NCBI RefSeq assembly: GCF_026239695.1
Contig: NZ_JAPIVS010000003.1
Location: 248,001 to 312,000, forward strand
Source of the DNA: Pedobacter sp. MC2016-15
GTDB taxonomy: Bacteria > Bacteroidota > Bacteroidia > Sphingobacteriales > Sphingobacteriaceae
Length of the DNA: 64,000 nucleotides
Direction: 5' to 3'
Part shown: positions 19,430 through 28,382 of the stretch, in pieces
Layout of the letters: each line of letters opens with the position of its first letter
Position numbering within the stretch: the stretch's first letter is position 1
The notes under the pieces: model-generated
Told to the model about the DNA's origin: nothing
The model's input: the letters and a program-made list of their open reading frames with translations, nothing else
Databases searched by the model: none
Made by a program: the position numbers and the translations under genes

Positions 19430-22400
19430 GAATTCATCGTGTCAGATATGCTGTATTACTGATTTTAAACCTGATCATTGTTGCTGGAATTAGTAGCGCT
19501 CAGGCCCCGGCGGCAAAGGATTCAAATCCACCGATTGCCATACCTTTTACCTTGAAAGTAGCAGGATATGTCACCCTTGTTGTTGAAAATCAGGATGGTG
19601 TTCGTGTAAGAAATCTGGTCTCAGACACTTGGTACAATGCGGGGAATAACACAGCATGGTGGGATGGACTTGATGACTTGGGCCGTGACGTGGAGGCTAC
19701 CCATCACGGCGTTTACCATATTCCGGCTAAATTCGTTGCACCCGGAACTTATAAAGTACGGGGCCTGGTACACGAGAAGATCAAGACCTCGTATGAATTT
19801 TCTGTGTATACAACGGGTAATCCTCCCTGGAGTACCAATGACCATACCGGCGGCTGGCTCGCCAACCATACCCCACCTCAGGCAGCATTGTTTGTGCCTG
19901 CTGCTAAGTCTCCTGCCGGTCAGCCGGTTGTTATGCTGGGAAGTTATATTACAGAAGGGCCTGATGGCCTTGCATGGGTAGACCTGGATGGGAAGAAACT
20001 TGGGGGAAAAAAGTGGGTCGGTGGAGCATGGACAGCGGCACCATATCTCGCAGCAGATGCAGGTGCGACGGCATCAACAGGAATTTATGCCTATGTAGCT
20101 TCGGTATGGGAGACCGCAAAGCAATCCGGAGAAGCCGAACTGAGGATCACAGGTCTGACCGCAAAGGCGGATAAGAAAGTATTACTGCAAAACATAGGGC
20201 TGCTGAAAGATAAGGCGGATAAGAAGACTGAGATGACTGGTTTTGCGGTTAGCGACGGAACGGGAGTGATAAGTCTCTTCAGCAGAAATCAATTGCTGCT
20301 TGCTGATTTGAGCAATGGAAAGACGGTCAGTACCTCTGAATTGAAAGCTCCCCGGGGACTGGCGTTTGACAAAGACAAACATTTGCTGGTACTCTCGGGT
20401 AATCAGCTGCTGAAATTTAATTCTGTGGCAGACCTTGGTAGTTCTGCAGCTCCTCAGGTTTTGATTTCCAAAGGGCTGGAAGCACCTGTTGCTGTGACGC
20501 TCGATGCTGCCGGAAACCTGTACATCAGTGACGGGGGTAATAGTCATCAGGTGAAGGTGTTTTCGGCGAAGGGCAGTTTTATACGCGCAATTGGTAAACC
20601 CGGCGCACCAAAGGCGGGCCTCTATGATGAACTGCATATGAATAATCCTGCGGGCATCACTATCGATGAAAAGCAGCAGTTATGGGTCACGGAAAACGAC
20701 TTTTTACCAAAAAGGGTAAGTGTATGGTCGCTCGATGGTAAATTACTGAAAGCATTTTACGGACCAGCTAAATATGGCGGTGGTGGCGCCATAGACCCTG
20801 TTGATAAGAATAAGTTTTACTATGGAGAGGAAAGTCTGGGTGCCATGGAGTTTGAGCTCGACTGGACAAAGGGCAGCTCAAAACTAAAGCGTATACTTTA
20901 CCGCAGCAGTAGTGAAACACTGCCACTTCCGAGCAGGAGTGGAGCTCCGGAAACGGTTTTATATTCCAAAGGGAAGAGATATTTTACTAATTGCTATAAT
21001 TCCAACCCCACCAGTGGAAACGCAGTAACTTTCATATTTGCAGAAAGGAACGGTGTGACTTTTCCTGCAGCGGCTATGGGCAGAGCAGATCAGTGGGATC
21101 TGCTGAAAGAAGAGCGTTTCAAAAAGCTGTTGCCAGCAGGTGTGGATTTAAATGCAAAAAACGACAAGGCACTTGCATATTTTATATGGGTGGACCTGAA
21201 TGCAGATGCGCAGGTACAACCAGAGGAGCTGAATTTTGAAAAAGGTAATGCCATGGGGGTAACTGTAATGAAAGACCTGTCCTTCTGTATTGCACAACTT
21301 GATGGTAAAGCAGTACAATTTCCGGTGGACAGCTGGACTTCAGAAGGTGTTCCTGTATATCAGTCTTCAAACAGGAAGATCCTTGCGGAAGGGCTGCAGC
21401 CTTCAGCCTCATCTGGGGGTAATCAGGTACTGGCAGCGGCAAATGGCTGGACGGTAGCATTGAATGGAATTCTTCCCTTTAACCGGTATTCTCTGAGCGG
21501 TGCTAAAAATGGAAAGGCGATGTGGAGCTATCCTAATCTGTGGCCGGGACTACATGCTTCACACGAGGCGCCCATCCCTTCTTTCCCGGGGCAGCTGATC
21601 GGCACGACGCATCTGTTGGGTGGTTTAATGGAAAGCGCAGGTGCAGGTATAGCTGAACTATGGGCTGTAAACAGCAACCACGGTATGGTTTACATCTTTA
21701 CCAGTGATGGCTTGTTTGTGACTACACTTTTCGAGCCTATGCGTACCGGAAAGCGCTGGCAAATGCCAGCCGCCAGTCGTGGGATGAGCCTCGAGGGCTT
21801 GAGTCTAGCAGAAGAAAATTTCTGGCCTACCATTACCCAGCTTCCTGGAGGAGAGGTATATCTGGTGGACGGTGGGCGCAGTAGTATAGTAAAAGTAGAT
21901 GGATTACAAAGTCTTCGTGAAATAACTGCAACTTCAATCATTGTAAAAGAAAATGATCTGGATAAAAGCCGTCTTTTCCTGGCTGGTGCCGAAAATGCCC
22001 GCCAGCAGGGCCAGAGAAAAAAAACTTTGCGTGTAGATTTGCACAACAAACCGCTGCTGGTTGATGGGAAGTTTGACGACTGGACGGGAGCAGATTGGGC
22101 AGAGATCGATCAACGTGGTGTGAAAGCTAATTTTAATTCCAATTCCAAACCATATGATATCAAAGGGGCAATTGCGGTTGCTGGTGACCGACTATTTCTG
22201 GCCTATGAAACCGGCAATGCTTCCTTGCTGAAAAACTCAGGCGAAATGCCGGCAGCTCTGTTTAAAACGGGAGGTGCGCTGGATCTGATGATCAGTTCTG
22301 ATCCCGCGGCGAAGTCTGATCGCAAGATGCCTGTAGCAGGAGATCAGCGATTGCTGGTGACATTGATTAAAGGAAAGCCCAGAGCACTTTTATACCGGGC

Positions 22401-22740
22401 GATTGTTAGTGGTGTGAAGGAAGCAGATAAAGTGCCTTTTACCTCTCCATTGAGGACTGTCACCTTTGATCAGGTAGAAGATATCAGTGATAAAATACAA
22501 TTCGCCGCTGGTAAAAATGGAGAATATGAAGTATCAGTACCCTTGGCTTTGCTAAATTTAAAACCTGCCGCGGGGATACAGCTGAAAGGTGATATCGGGA
22601 TTCTCAGAGGAGAGGAGGAACAGACTGTTGCGAGGGTTTATTGGATGAATAAAGCAACAGGGATTGTTTCAGATGTGCCTTCAGAAGCGGAGCTTACACC
22701 TGCTTTGTGGGGTACGCTCAACTTTGAAGGCACAAAATAA
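19426..22740 (+). CDS. Secreted beta-propeller protein with FlgD-like N-terminal and CBM9-like C-terminal domains
   Basis: The 1104-residue product begins with a signal peptide (to about ISSAQ). A FlgD/Ig-like module follows (GYVTLVVENQDGVRVRNLVSD, WWDGLDDLGRDV, PGTYKVRGLVHE). An NHL-type propeller comes next, with repeats such as APVAVTLDAAGNLYISDGGNSHQ and NPAGITIDEKQQLWVTENDF. The C-terminal about 200 residues (LLVDGKFDDWTGADWAE, RLFLAYETGNA) resemble CBM9/DOMON carbohydrate-binding domains. No catalytic centre is evident. As last gene of the operon, overlapping GH105 by 4 nt, it is likely a carbohydrate-binding or unclassified enzymatic accessory. It converges on the desaturase gene with only 3 nt between stop codons. 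Confidence 0.8.
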   Translation: MRIHRVRYAVLLILNLIIVAGISSAQAPAAKDSNPPIAIPFTLKVAGYVTLVVENQDGVRVRNLVSDTWYNAGNNTAWWDGLDDLGRDVEATHHGVYHIPAKFVAPGTYKVRGLVHEKIKTSYEFSVYTTGNPPWSTNDHTGGWLANHTPPQAALFVPAAKSPAGQPVVMLGSYITEGPDGLAWVDLDGKKLGGKKWVGGAWTAAPYLAADAGATASTGIYAYVASVWETAKQSGEAELRITGLTAKADKKVLLQNIGLLKDKADKKTEMTGFAVSDGTGVISLFSRNQLLLADLSNGKTVSTSELKAPRGLAFDKDKHLLVLSGNQLLKFNSVADLGSSAAPQVLISKGLEAPVAVTLDAAGNLYISDGGNSHQVKVFSAKGSFIRAIGKPGAPKAGLYDELHMNNPAGITIDEKQQLWVTENDFLPKRVSVWSLDGKLLKAFYGPAKYGGGGAIDPVDKNKFYYGEESLGAMEFELDWTKGSSKLKRILYRSSSETLPLPSRSGAPETVLYSKGKRYFTNCYNSNPTSGNAVTFIFAERNGVTFPAAAMGRADQWDLLKEERFKKLLPAGVDLNAKNDKALAYFIWVDLNADAQVQPEELNFEKGNAMGVTVMKDLSFCIAQLDGKAVQFPVDSWTSEGVPVYQSSNRKILAEGLQPSASSGGNQVLAAANGWTVALNGILPFNRYSLSGAKNGKAMWSYPNLWPGLHASHEAPIPSFPGQLIGTTHLLGGLMESAGAGIAELWAVNSNHGMVYIFTSDGLFVTTLFEPMRTGKRWQMPAASRGMSLEGLSLAEENFWPTITQLPGGEVYLVDGGRSSIVKVDGLQSLREITATSIIVKENDLDKSRLFLAGAENARQQGQRKKTLRVDLHNKPLLVDGKFDDWTGADWAEIDQRGVKANFNSNSKPYDIKGAIAVAGDRLFLAYETGNASLLKNSGEMPAALFKTGGALDLMISSDPAAKSDRKMPVAGDQRLLVTLIKGKPRALLYRAIVSGVKEADKVPFTSPLRTVTFDQVEDISDKIQFAAGKNGEYEVSVPLALLNLKPAAGIQLKGDIGILRGEEEQTVARVYWMNKATGIVSDVPSEAELTPALWGTLNFEGTK

Positions 22741-22743
22741 TAT

Positions 22744-23757
22744 TTATTGCACTGTCGTTTCAGAGTAACTTACAGCAGAAGCAGCAACCACAGGGGCTTT
22801 CTTAGCACCTCCTCTGTTTGATCGTGCTGTTCTGGAATACACAGAAATCTCACGGTTAAAAAGAAATTGGAACAATAACCTGGTGTATGAAGTATGATAG
22901 CCCAGGCTTTCATAGTGCTGATCTGCGATCGCTTTTAGCTGCGGCAATTTATTCCATGGTACCGAAGGGAAATCATGGTGCTCATTGTGAAAGCCTACGT
23001 TTAGGTTTACCAGATTTAATCTGCCATAATAACTTTTTGTTTCCTGATGATCTCCATGTGTGAGGAAGTGCTCCTGTACCCATCTTGCTCCAAGCGGGTG
23101 CAAGCCCACAGAGAAGAAAAAGCTCAGTGTTAAAAATGTAAAGGCCATCCATCCGAACAGGTAAACAATTGCAGTAGCAAATACAACTTGAACGGCAATA
23201 TTAATTACCGTCCAGGTATCAAATAAATTGATCTCCTTTAATCGCATGGGTCTGAGTGCCTGAAAAATAGGGTAAAATAACAACCATACAGCTTTGCCGG
23301 CGGTAGAATTATTGATCAGTTTGGCTTCCCAGCGATTGGGCATATCAGCGTCCAGTTCTTCAACCCCCTGGTAAGAGTGATGCTTCATATGGTATTTCGT
23401 GAAGGATACTGCGCTTGGAAAAATCAGCGGAAGATTTGCAATGATACTGCTGATGACATTTAATGTCTTATTTTTAAATACCAGGTTATGTGAACATTCG
23501 TGGATACAGATAAACAGGGTATGGCAGGCGAAAGCACCAATAAGGTATGCTGCAATCACACTCCACCACCAGGCCTGGTATTGCAGAATTCCTGCGAGGG
23601 TTACCTGCAGACCTACACAAAACAAAATAATGAGGAAGGTGTATGGGTTACGGCCGATCAGCGATCTGATCTCCGGATGTTCTTTTATAATCGTTTTTGT
23701 ACGCAGCTTATGCGGTTCCACTTCGTCCGACCAGTTGAAGCTAGTTTTTTTATTCAT
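22744..23757 (-). CDS. Membrane fatty-acid/sphingolipid desaturase, DES1-like
   Basis: Membrane di-iron desaturase of 337 residues. The three histidine boxes are intact: HECSH (86-90), HMKHH (123-127) and HNEHH (257-261). Around them the sequence resembles eukaryotic sphingolipid delta-4 desaturases rather than ordinary acyl-lipid desaturases: FNW...EPH near the N-terminus, EHPEIRSL, IANLPLIFPSAVSFTKYHMKHH, DADMPNRWEA, FQALRPM, GLHPLGARWVQEHF and TKSYYGRLNLVNLNVGFHNEHHDFP. Box spacing is almost the same as in animal DES1. Hydrophobic segments flank the boxes. Sphingolipid production is common in Bacteroidota, so desaturation of a dihydroceramide long-chain base is the best hypothesis; a fatty-acyl substrate remains possible. 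The gene is monocistronic. Confidence 0.88.
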   Translation of the reverse strand: MNKKTSFNWSDEVEPHKLRTKTIIKEHPEIRSLIGRNPYTFLIILFCVGLQVTLAGILQYQAWWWSVIAAYLIGAFACHTLFICIHECSHNLVFKNKTLNVISSIIANLPLIFPSAVSFTKYHMKHHSYQGVEELDADMPNRWEAKLINNSTAGKAVWLLFYPIFQALRPMRLKEINLFDTWTVINIAVQVVFATAIVYLFGWMAFTFLTLSFFFSVGLHPLGARWVQEHFLTHGDHQETKSYYGRLNLVNLNVGFHNEHHDFPSVPWNKLPQLKAIADQHYESLGYHTSYTRLLFQFLFNREISVYSRTARSNRGGAKKAPVVAASAVSYSETTVQ

Positions 23758-23954
23758 AGTAGTAGTTTTGCTAGGAAGCAGTAAGATATGTTTTTAAGAT
23801 GACAAACTACTCGTTTGAAAGTATAAATAGTCGTTATTTTAAGTAAATGTGTTGGATTTCAAATAAAACGATGAATCTTTAGCTATTAAAATATTAAAAC
23901 GATTTTTTGATCATCAGAAATTGTTTGCGATGATTATCTATATTTGCCGTAATC

Positions 23955-24425
23955 ATGAAAATTAAATACCTACTTCTACTGGTGTGTGCAACTGTATGTT
24001 TCACCTCTTGTTCAAAAGATAGTTTCGACGCTGATGCACAGTTCAGGTACGATACTACAGCTATCCGCAAATTTATTATTGCCAATAACATTCCTGCAGT
24101 AAAAGATAACTCTGGCTTGTTTTACCAAATCATTGCTCCTGGTACTGGCTCAGCTACCTATACTGCAAATACTCAAATCACTGCTGAGTATGAAGGGAAA
24201 TTATTAGATGGTGCTGTTTTTGATGCCACAAAAAGTGGATCGCCAGTTACCTTTGCATTGGGCGGTGTAATTACCGGTTGGCAGATCGCAATTCCGCGTA
24301 TACAGGCCGGAGGTAAGATCCGTATGATTATTCCTTCTGCATATGGTTACGGAAATTCAGGTGCCGGCGCTATTCCGGCAAACTCCATCCTTGATTTTAC
24401 AGTTACGCTTACAGCGGTAAAATAA
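23955..24425 (+). CDS. FKBP-type peptidyl-prolyl cis-trans isomerase lipoprotein
   Basis: Lipid-anchored prolyl isomerase that would assist folding of envelope proteins. Signal peptide MKIKYLLLLVCATVCFTSC carries the lipobox FTSC. The C-terminal about 100 residues are a complete FKBP domain: TAEYEGKLLDGAVFDATKSG, VITGWQIAIPRIQAGGKIRM, IPSAYGYGNSGAGAIPANSILDFTVTL. These include the aromatic active-site residues expected for activity. At 156 residues it has a single domain and no dimerisation extension. It converges with the HAD phosphatase gene; a hairpin spans the gap. Confidence 0.95.
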   Translation: MKIKYLLLLVCATVCFTSCSKDSFDADAQFRYDTTAIRKFIIANNIPAVKDNSGLFYQIIAPGTGSATYTANTQITAEYEGKLLDGAVFDATKSGSPVTFALGGVITGWQIAIPRIQAGGKIRMIIPSAYGYGNSGAGAIPANSILDFTVTLTAVK

Positions 24426-24430
24426 TTGCT

Positions 24431-24461
24431 GATATCAGGGTGCAAATTGTGCCCTGATATC
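24431..24461. terminator. Bidirectional hairpin between convergent genes
   Basis: Perfect inverted repeat GATATCAGGG...CCCTGATATC, extendable by four weaker pairs to about 14 bp, lying 5 nt after the FKBP stop. It overlaps the stop codon of the HAD gene on the other strand. No long T tract follows on either side, so termination is plausible for both convergent genes but not proven. Confidence 0.45.
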
Positions 24462-25097
24462 GCTATACTGCAAATCTTTATAATTTTCTATGTAGATGCT
24501 ACATGGCGGCAACTCCTCCTTAGTATGGCTGCTGAGTACGCCCACAACACGCATTCCTGCGTTTAAAGCCGCCGATACGCCTGAAAATGAATCTTCAAAA
24601 ACGAGGCACTGGTCAGGGGAGACTCCAAGATTGCCTGCAGATTTCAAATACACCTCAGGATCAGGTTTATGTTTGGAGACGTCTTCACTGGCGAGTACAG
24701 ATCCGAAATGCTTTCTGATGGGTACTTTCGTGAGAATTAGGTCCAGGTTTGCACGCGGTGCAGAGGTAGCTACCCCAAGTTTCACACCATTGCTTTTTAG
24801 GTCTGCAATGAAATCCACAATGCCGGCAATCGGATCAATATGCGGTTCATAGATCTTCCGGAATAGTCCCTCCTTTTCGTCTTCCATCTGAAGAAACTCT
24901 TCTCCGGTAACAGGTCTTTTTAAAAAATGACTGAGGATATAACTATTGCTTTTACCAAACATATGCTGGGCAAACTCTTCATCTGTGGGAGCGAGATTTC
25001 TTGCAGAAAAAAACTCGCGGAAGGCTAGGGAATGATAGGGGTTGGTATGGCAGATTACACCATCCATATCAAAGATCACAGCAATTTCATTATTCAT
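24435..25097 (-). CDS. HAD-superfamily phosphatase/phosphomutase (beta-phosphoglucomutase-like)
   Basis: Cytosolic HAD hydrolase of 220 residues. Motif I is IFDMDGVICHT, with Asp nucleophile and general acid in DxD. The cap-domain start YHSLAFREFF resembles beta-phosphoglucomutase-like phosphatases. Motif II is GVATSAP, motif III Lys lies in KHKPDPEVYLKSA, and motif IV is CLVFEDSFSGVSAALNAGM. The ATG at 25097 (MNNEIAVIF) is chosen because upstream in-frame codons add a non-conserved dozen residues. It would dephosphorylate or isomerise a small sugar phosphate; the substrate cannot be read from sequence. Confidence 0.88.
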   Translation of the reverse strand: MNNEIAVIFDMDGVICHTNPYHSLAFREFFSARNLAPTDEEFAQHMFGKSNSYILSHFLKRPVTGEEFLQMEDEKEGLFRKIYEPHIDPIAGIVDFIADLKSNGVKLGVATSAPRANLDLILTKVPIRKHFGSVLASEDVSKHKPDPEVYLKSAGNLGVSPDQCLVFEDSFSGVSAALNAGMRVVGVLSSHTKEELPPCSIYIENYKDLQYSDIRAQFAP

Positions 25098-25180
25098 GCC
25101 GCAATTTACCATGTTTAGCTGAAAAATACTCACCGCTATAGGGGATTTAAAATTTTGTGCTTTTTAGCAAATTTTGCTGA

Positions 25181-26446
25181 ATGATTTTAAACACTTCTGA
25201 AATATACGATGTCGTTATCATCGGCGCCGGCCAGGCCGGCCTTTCCGCAGGATATTTGCTTAACCAGCATCATCTCAGCTATGTAATCTTTGAACGTGGC
25301 AACATCGGGGAATCCTGGCTCAACCAGCGCTGGGATTCTTTACAACTGGATACACCCTCATGGATGAACTGTTTACCGGGAGAAATTCCTGATCCGGTAA
25401 ACAGCGGCAGATTTACGGAAGCAAAAGATTTTTATCAGGGACTGGTTGAATATGTTCGGATAAATGATATTATAGTAAAGGAGCATTATCAGGTAACTGC
25501 TGTAGATAAAGATGACAGCACAGGACTGTTCGATATAGAAACCATCCATAAGGGAGAAATGAAAATCTGGCTTGCGAAGAAAGTAATTGTGGCTTCAGGA
25601 ACATTGAACGAGCCTGTGATCCCTTTAATGAGTAAAGAATTACCAGCTCAGATGATGCAACTTCATTCTTCCCAATACCGAAATCCTGACCAGTTGCCTG
25701 CAGGCAATGTATTAATCGTAGGTGGTGCAAAATCAGGGGCTCAGATCGCTGAAGAACTGGCCGCAACAGTACATAAAGTTTACCTTGCAACAAGTAAGGT
25801 CGGCCGGATACCACGGCGGTACAGGGGCGAGGAAATCACGAAGTGGTTAGTTGGCTCAGGCAATTTTGACATGAAAGGTGATGATTCCGATCCTGCACTT
25901 TCTGGTAATGGAGCTCCTTTTTTAATCTCTGGCGGTGGTCTTCTGGGGCATACTTTGAGTTTACAGGGATTATATAGGGAGGGAGTAACACTTTTGGGCA
26001 GACTGCTCGGGGCAGAGGAAGGAAAGCTTCTTTTTGCGTCAGATACCGTTGATAACATCCGTTTTGGTGATGAGGTATCTGCAAAATTAAAACAGATGGT
26101 TGATGGTTATCTAGAGAAAAATGGCATTGAGGCTGTAGAGGGCGAACTGGATGAAGCTGATCTGCCGGACCCTACCGGATTAAGCGCTTCGCCTGATACC
26201 GAACTGGATATCGCAGAACATGGAATTACTGTTGTAATCTGGGCTACTGGGTTGCGAGGTAGTTTCGGATGGCTAAAACTGCCAGTGTTTGATCAGCAAA
26301 GTAAGTTGGTTCATGAGCAGGGAGTATCACCGATCAGGGGGCTTTTTTTTCTGGGATTTCCATGGCTCCGCAGCCGCAAATCAGGAGTGATCTATGGTAT
26401 GAAGGAAGATGCAGCATTTATTGTTGAACAACTGCTGAAGCAGTGA
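25181..26446 (+). CDS. FAD-dependent NAD(P)H monooxygenase/oxidoreductase (flavin monooxygenase-like)
   Basis: Cytosolic flavoprotein of 421 residues. The N-terminal FAD Rossmann motif is VVIIGAGQAGLSAGYLL, followed by ESWLNQRWDSLQLDTPSWM, typical of the FMO/CzcO-like group. The second nucleotide-binding segment reads LIVGGAKSGAQIAEEL, where the middle glycine of GxGxxG is replaced by Ala. ITVVIWATGLRGSFGWLKLP and PIRGLFFLGFPWLRSRKSGVIYGM match the ATG-box and C-terminal region of these oxidoreductases. The substrate is unknown. It is divergent from the HAD gene and convergent with the transglutaminase gene, 1 nt apart. Confidence 0.87.
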   Translation: MILNTSEIYDVVIIGAGQAGLSAGYLLNQHHLSYVIFERGNIGESWLNQRWDSLQLDTPSWMNCLPGEIPDPVNSGRFTEAKDFYQGLVEYVRINDIIVKEHYQVTAVDKDDSTGLFDIETIHKGEMKIWLAKKVIVASGTLNEPVIPLMSKELPAQMMQLHSSQYRNPDQLPAGNVLIVGGAKSGAQIAEELAATVHKVYLATSKVGRIPRRYRGEEITKWLVGSGNFDMKGDDSDPALSGNGAPFLISGGGLLGHTLSLQGLYREGVTLLGRLLGAEEGKLLFASDTVDNIRFGDEVSAKLKQMVDGYLEKNGIEAVEGELDEADLPDPTGLSASPDTELDIAEHGITVVIWATGLRGSFGWLKLPVFDQQSKLVHEQGVSPIRGLFFLGFPWLRSRKSGVIYGMKEDAAFIVEQLLKQ

Positions 26447-26447
26447 G

Positions 26448-27419
26448 TTACTGCTGTTGCTGAATTTGCTGCATTAATTCGAGATTTCTGCGATAACTAT
26501 TGCTCTGACCTACCGGAATTTCTGGTTCCGGATCATTAATTTCTGCGACAGGATCAAGGGTTTCTGTTACTCCGTCATCATAACTTACAATCACCTGGAC
26601 GGTCAATTTATGACTTGAGGCACCTTTATAAACTCCTTTGACCGGTGAGCAATCTGTAAAACTTCTGCCATAGGCAAGAACAACATAGGTTTCATTGGCA
26701 ATACAGTTGTTAGTGGGATCAAGTCCCAGCCATCCGTAAGAAGGTATGTATGCTTCTACCCAGGCATGGGTAGCACCTTCACCGCGCATACCGTTCTTAT
26801 TGGGGCAAATATAACCACTTACATACTTTGCCGGAATATTAACCATCCTCAGCATTTGTGAAAGAATATGGGCGAAATCCTGACATACGCCGGCTTTCAG
26901 CTTCCAGATTTCGTCCAGCTGGGTTTGAACAGTTGTTACCCCCTGTATGTAATTAAATTTTTCATAGACGAAAGTACAGTAACTGAGGGCAGTCTGATAG
27001 GGGGTGCCAATTTCTGGAATGCTCTCACTGATCATCATTCGCAATTGCGTTAAGCCATCAAATGCTTCCCATTTCAAGTAATCAATATAGGGAACCTGGT
27101 AGCGTAACCTTTGGATTTCGTCCCATTCCATTGCTCCAAACATCGTCTCAGATGGTAATTCCTTCGCTGTTGTAGTTACCGTGAGTTCAGAATAAATTTC
27201 CAGTTCCCTGTGCCGCTCGCTATAGGTGAAGAATCCAACCTGATTACCATAGTAATCTACAAATGTATCTACACGGGGTTTTCCTGAAATTTTCAAATCG
27301 TGTTTCAGCACTTTCTGGTGCTCATTTTCTTTAGGATATAAGATGATATGATTCACACTGTCTTTCACCAGGGACTCATAGGTATATTTCGTAATATGTT
27401 TAATGTTAAACTCGGGCAT
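26448..27419 (-). CDS. Transglutaminase-like cysteine protease-fold protein (Anbu cluster)
   Basis: A 323-residue protein with a beta-rich N-terminal domain (KYTYESLVKDSVNHIILYP) and a bacterial transglutaminase-like core. The catalytic Cys179 lies in AGVCQDFAHI, His in ATHAWVEAYIP and Asp in GLDPTNN, so the papain-like triad is intact. ATG at 27419 (MPEFNIKHI) is favoured over an upstream in-frame ATG because homologues begin at this strand. It lies 11 nt downstream of the alpha-E gene. Together with ATP-grasp, alpha-E and Anbu it forms a conserved neighbourhood thought to make or process a peptide-like or amide-linked product; its substrate is unknown. Confidence 0.9.
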   Translation of the reverse strand: MPEFNIKHITKYTYESLVKDSVNHIILYPKENEHQKVLKHDLKISGKPRVDTFVDYYGNQVGFFTYSERHRELEIYSELTVTTTAKELPSETMFGAMEWDEIQRLRYQVPYIDYLKWEAFDGLTQLRMMISESIPEIGTPYQTALSYCTFVYEKFNYIQGVTTVQTQLDEIWKLKAGVCQDFAHILSQMLRMVNIPAKYVSGYICPNKNGMRGEGATHAWVEAYIPSYGWLGLDPTNNCIANETYVVLAYGRSFTDCSPVKGVYKGASSHKLTVQVIVSYDDGVTETLDPVAEINDPEPEIPVGQSNSYRRNLELMQQIQQQQ

Positions 27420-27430
27420 GTTGAAAGTTT

Positions 27431-28363
27431 TTAAGACAATGAAAAACAAGTTTGGTTGAAAGCATTTCCTATGCCGTACAGTTCGGACTTGATTTCTGCG
27501 AGAAACAGGTGCAGGTCATCTTGTTTCAGTCCCTTGAGTGCACTGTATTTTACTTTGCTCTGCAGTCTGCCGATTAGAAACGCCAGGTCTCCCGGATTAA
27601 TATGCCCGTCAACCTTTAAACGCTCAAAATACTTATTCAGCTGGTTCATGGAATAGATAACCGACCTCGGAAATTCGTTGTTCAGTACCACCTGAGCGAG
27701 TACATTTTCTGCTTCAATACCCTGGCGATAAGTTTTTAAATACAATTCATAGCCGCCTATCGATAGTAACAGATGTTTCCAGTAACTCGTGTTGGTGAGC
27801 AGGTCGGGATTGTGATCTACGGATCCAAACTTGATATCAAGGACATCAACCGATTGAATACTGCGTTCGAGGTATTTTCCTATGCGCATAAAACTACTGC
27901 ATTCATTTCTGGGCATTGTAACCTCTGTAGTGCCATAAAACAAAGTTCCCTGCTTGATCAGAATATCCAGCACCGAGATCGGATCATCCTTTTTTAGCAT
28001 GAGCCTGAGCTTTGGATCTTTTACCGTATGATAATACTCATTGAGACACTGCCATACATCTTTCGTAATGTGATCCTGCACACTGCGCGCGTTCTCTCTA
28101 ACCTGCGTAATGATGTTGATAATAGAATTGGGGTTATTCCTGTCCGTCACCATAAACTGCAGTACAGCACGACTGTTGAACTCAATCCCTTCAGCACCCC
28201 CGGGATCGGAACCACAAAAAATGCGGATCACCGGGCGCCATGAAAATTCGGACACTGCATCCTGCGAAGCTGCATAATTTATTTTAAGCATGCGCAACAT
28301 ACCATCCGTTCTTTCTACATAACGGCTCATCCAATATAAACTCTCTGCAACCCTGCTTAACAT
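27431..28363 (-). CDS. Alpha-E domain protein (DUF403)
   Basis: All-helical 310-residue protein beginning MLSRVAESLYWMSRYVERTDGMLRML, the diagnostic start of alpha-E proteins. Later helices contain MRIGKYLERSIQSVDVLD and AFLIGRLQSKVKYSALKGL. It has no membrane segment or known catalytic motif. ATG at 28363 is chosen; the 17 upstream in-frame codons are not conserved-looking. In many bacteria it accompanies a circularly permuted ATP-grasp ligase (19 nt upstream here) and a transglutaminase-like protein (11 nt downstream). It is probably a partner of the ligase; biochemical role unknown. Confidence 0.92.
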   Translation of the reverse strand: MLSRVAESLYWMSRYVERTDGMLRMLKINYAASQDAVSEFSWRPVIRIFCGSDPGGAEGIEFNSRAVLQFMVTDRNNPNSIINIITQVRENARSVQDHITKDVWQCLNEYYHTVKDPKLRLMLKKDDPISVLDILIKQGTLFYGTTEVTMPRNECSSFMRIGKYLERSIQSVDVLDIKFGSVDHNPDLLTNTSYWKHLLLSIGGYELYLKTYRQGIEAENVLAQVVLNNEFPRSVIYSMNQLNKYFERLKVDGHINPGDLAFLIGRLQSKVKYSALKGLKQDDLHLFLAEIKSELYGIGNAFNQTCFSLS

Positions 28364-28382
28364 ATTATTCTGATCATTTAAT

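Noticed and set aside
23939..23946. TATATTTG matching the Bacteroidota -7 promoter consensus before the FKBP gene
   Set aside because: It is only 8 nt from the start codon and there is no TTG element at proper spacing upstream, so I could not support it as the promoter.
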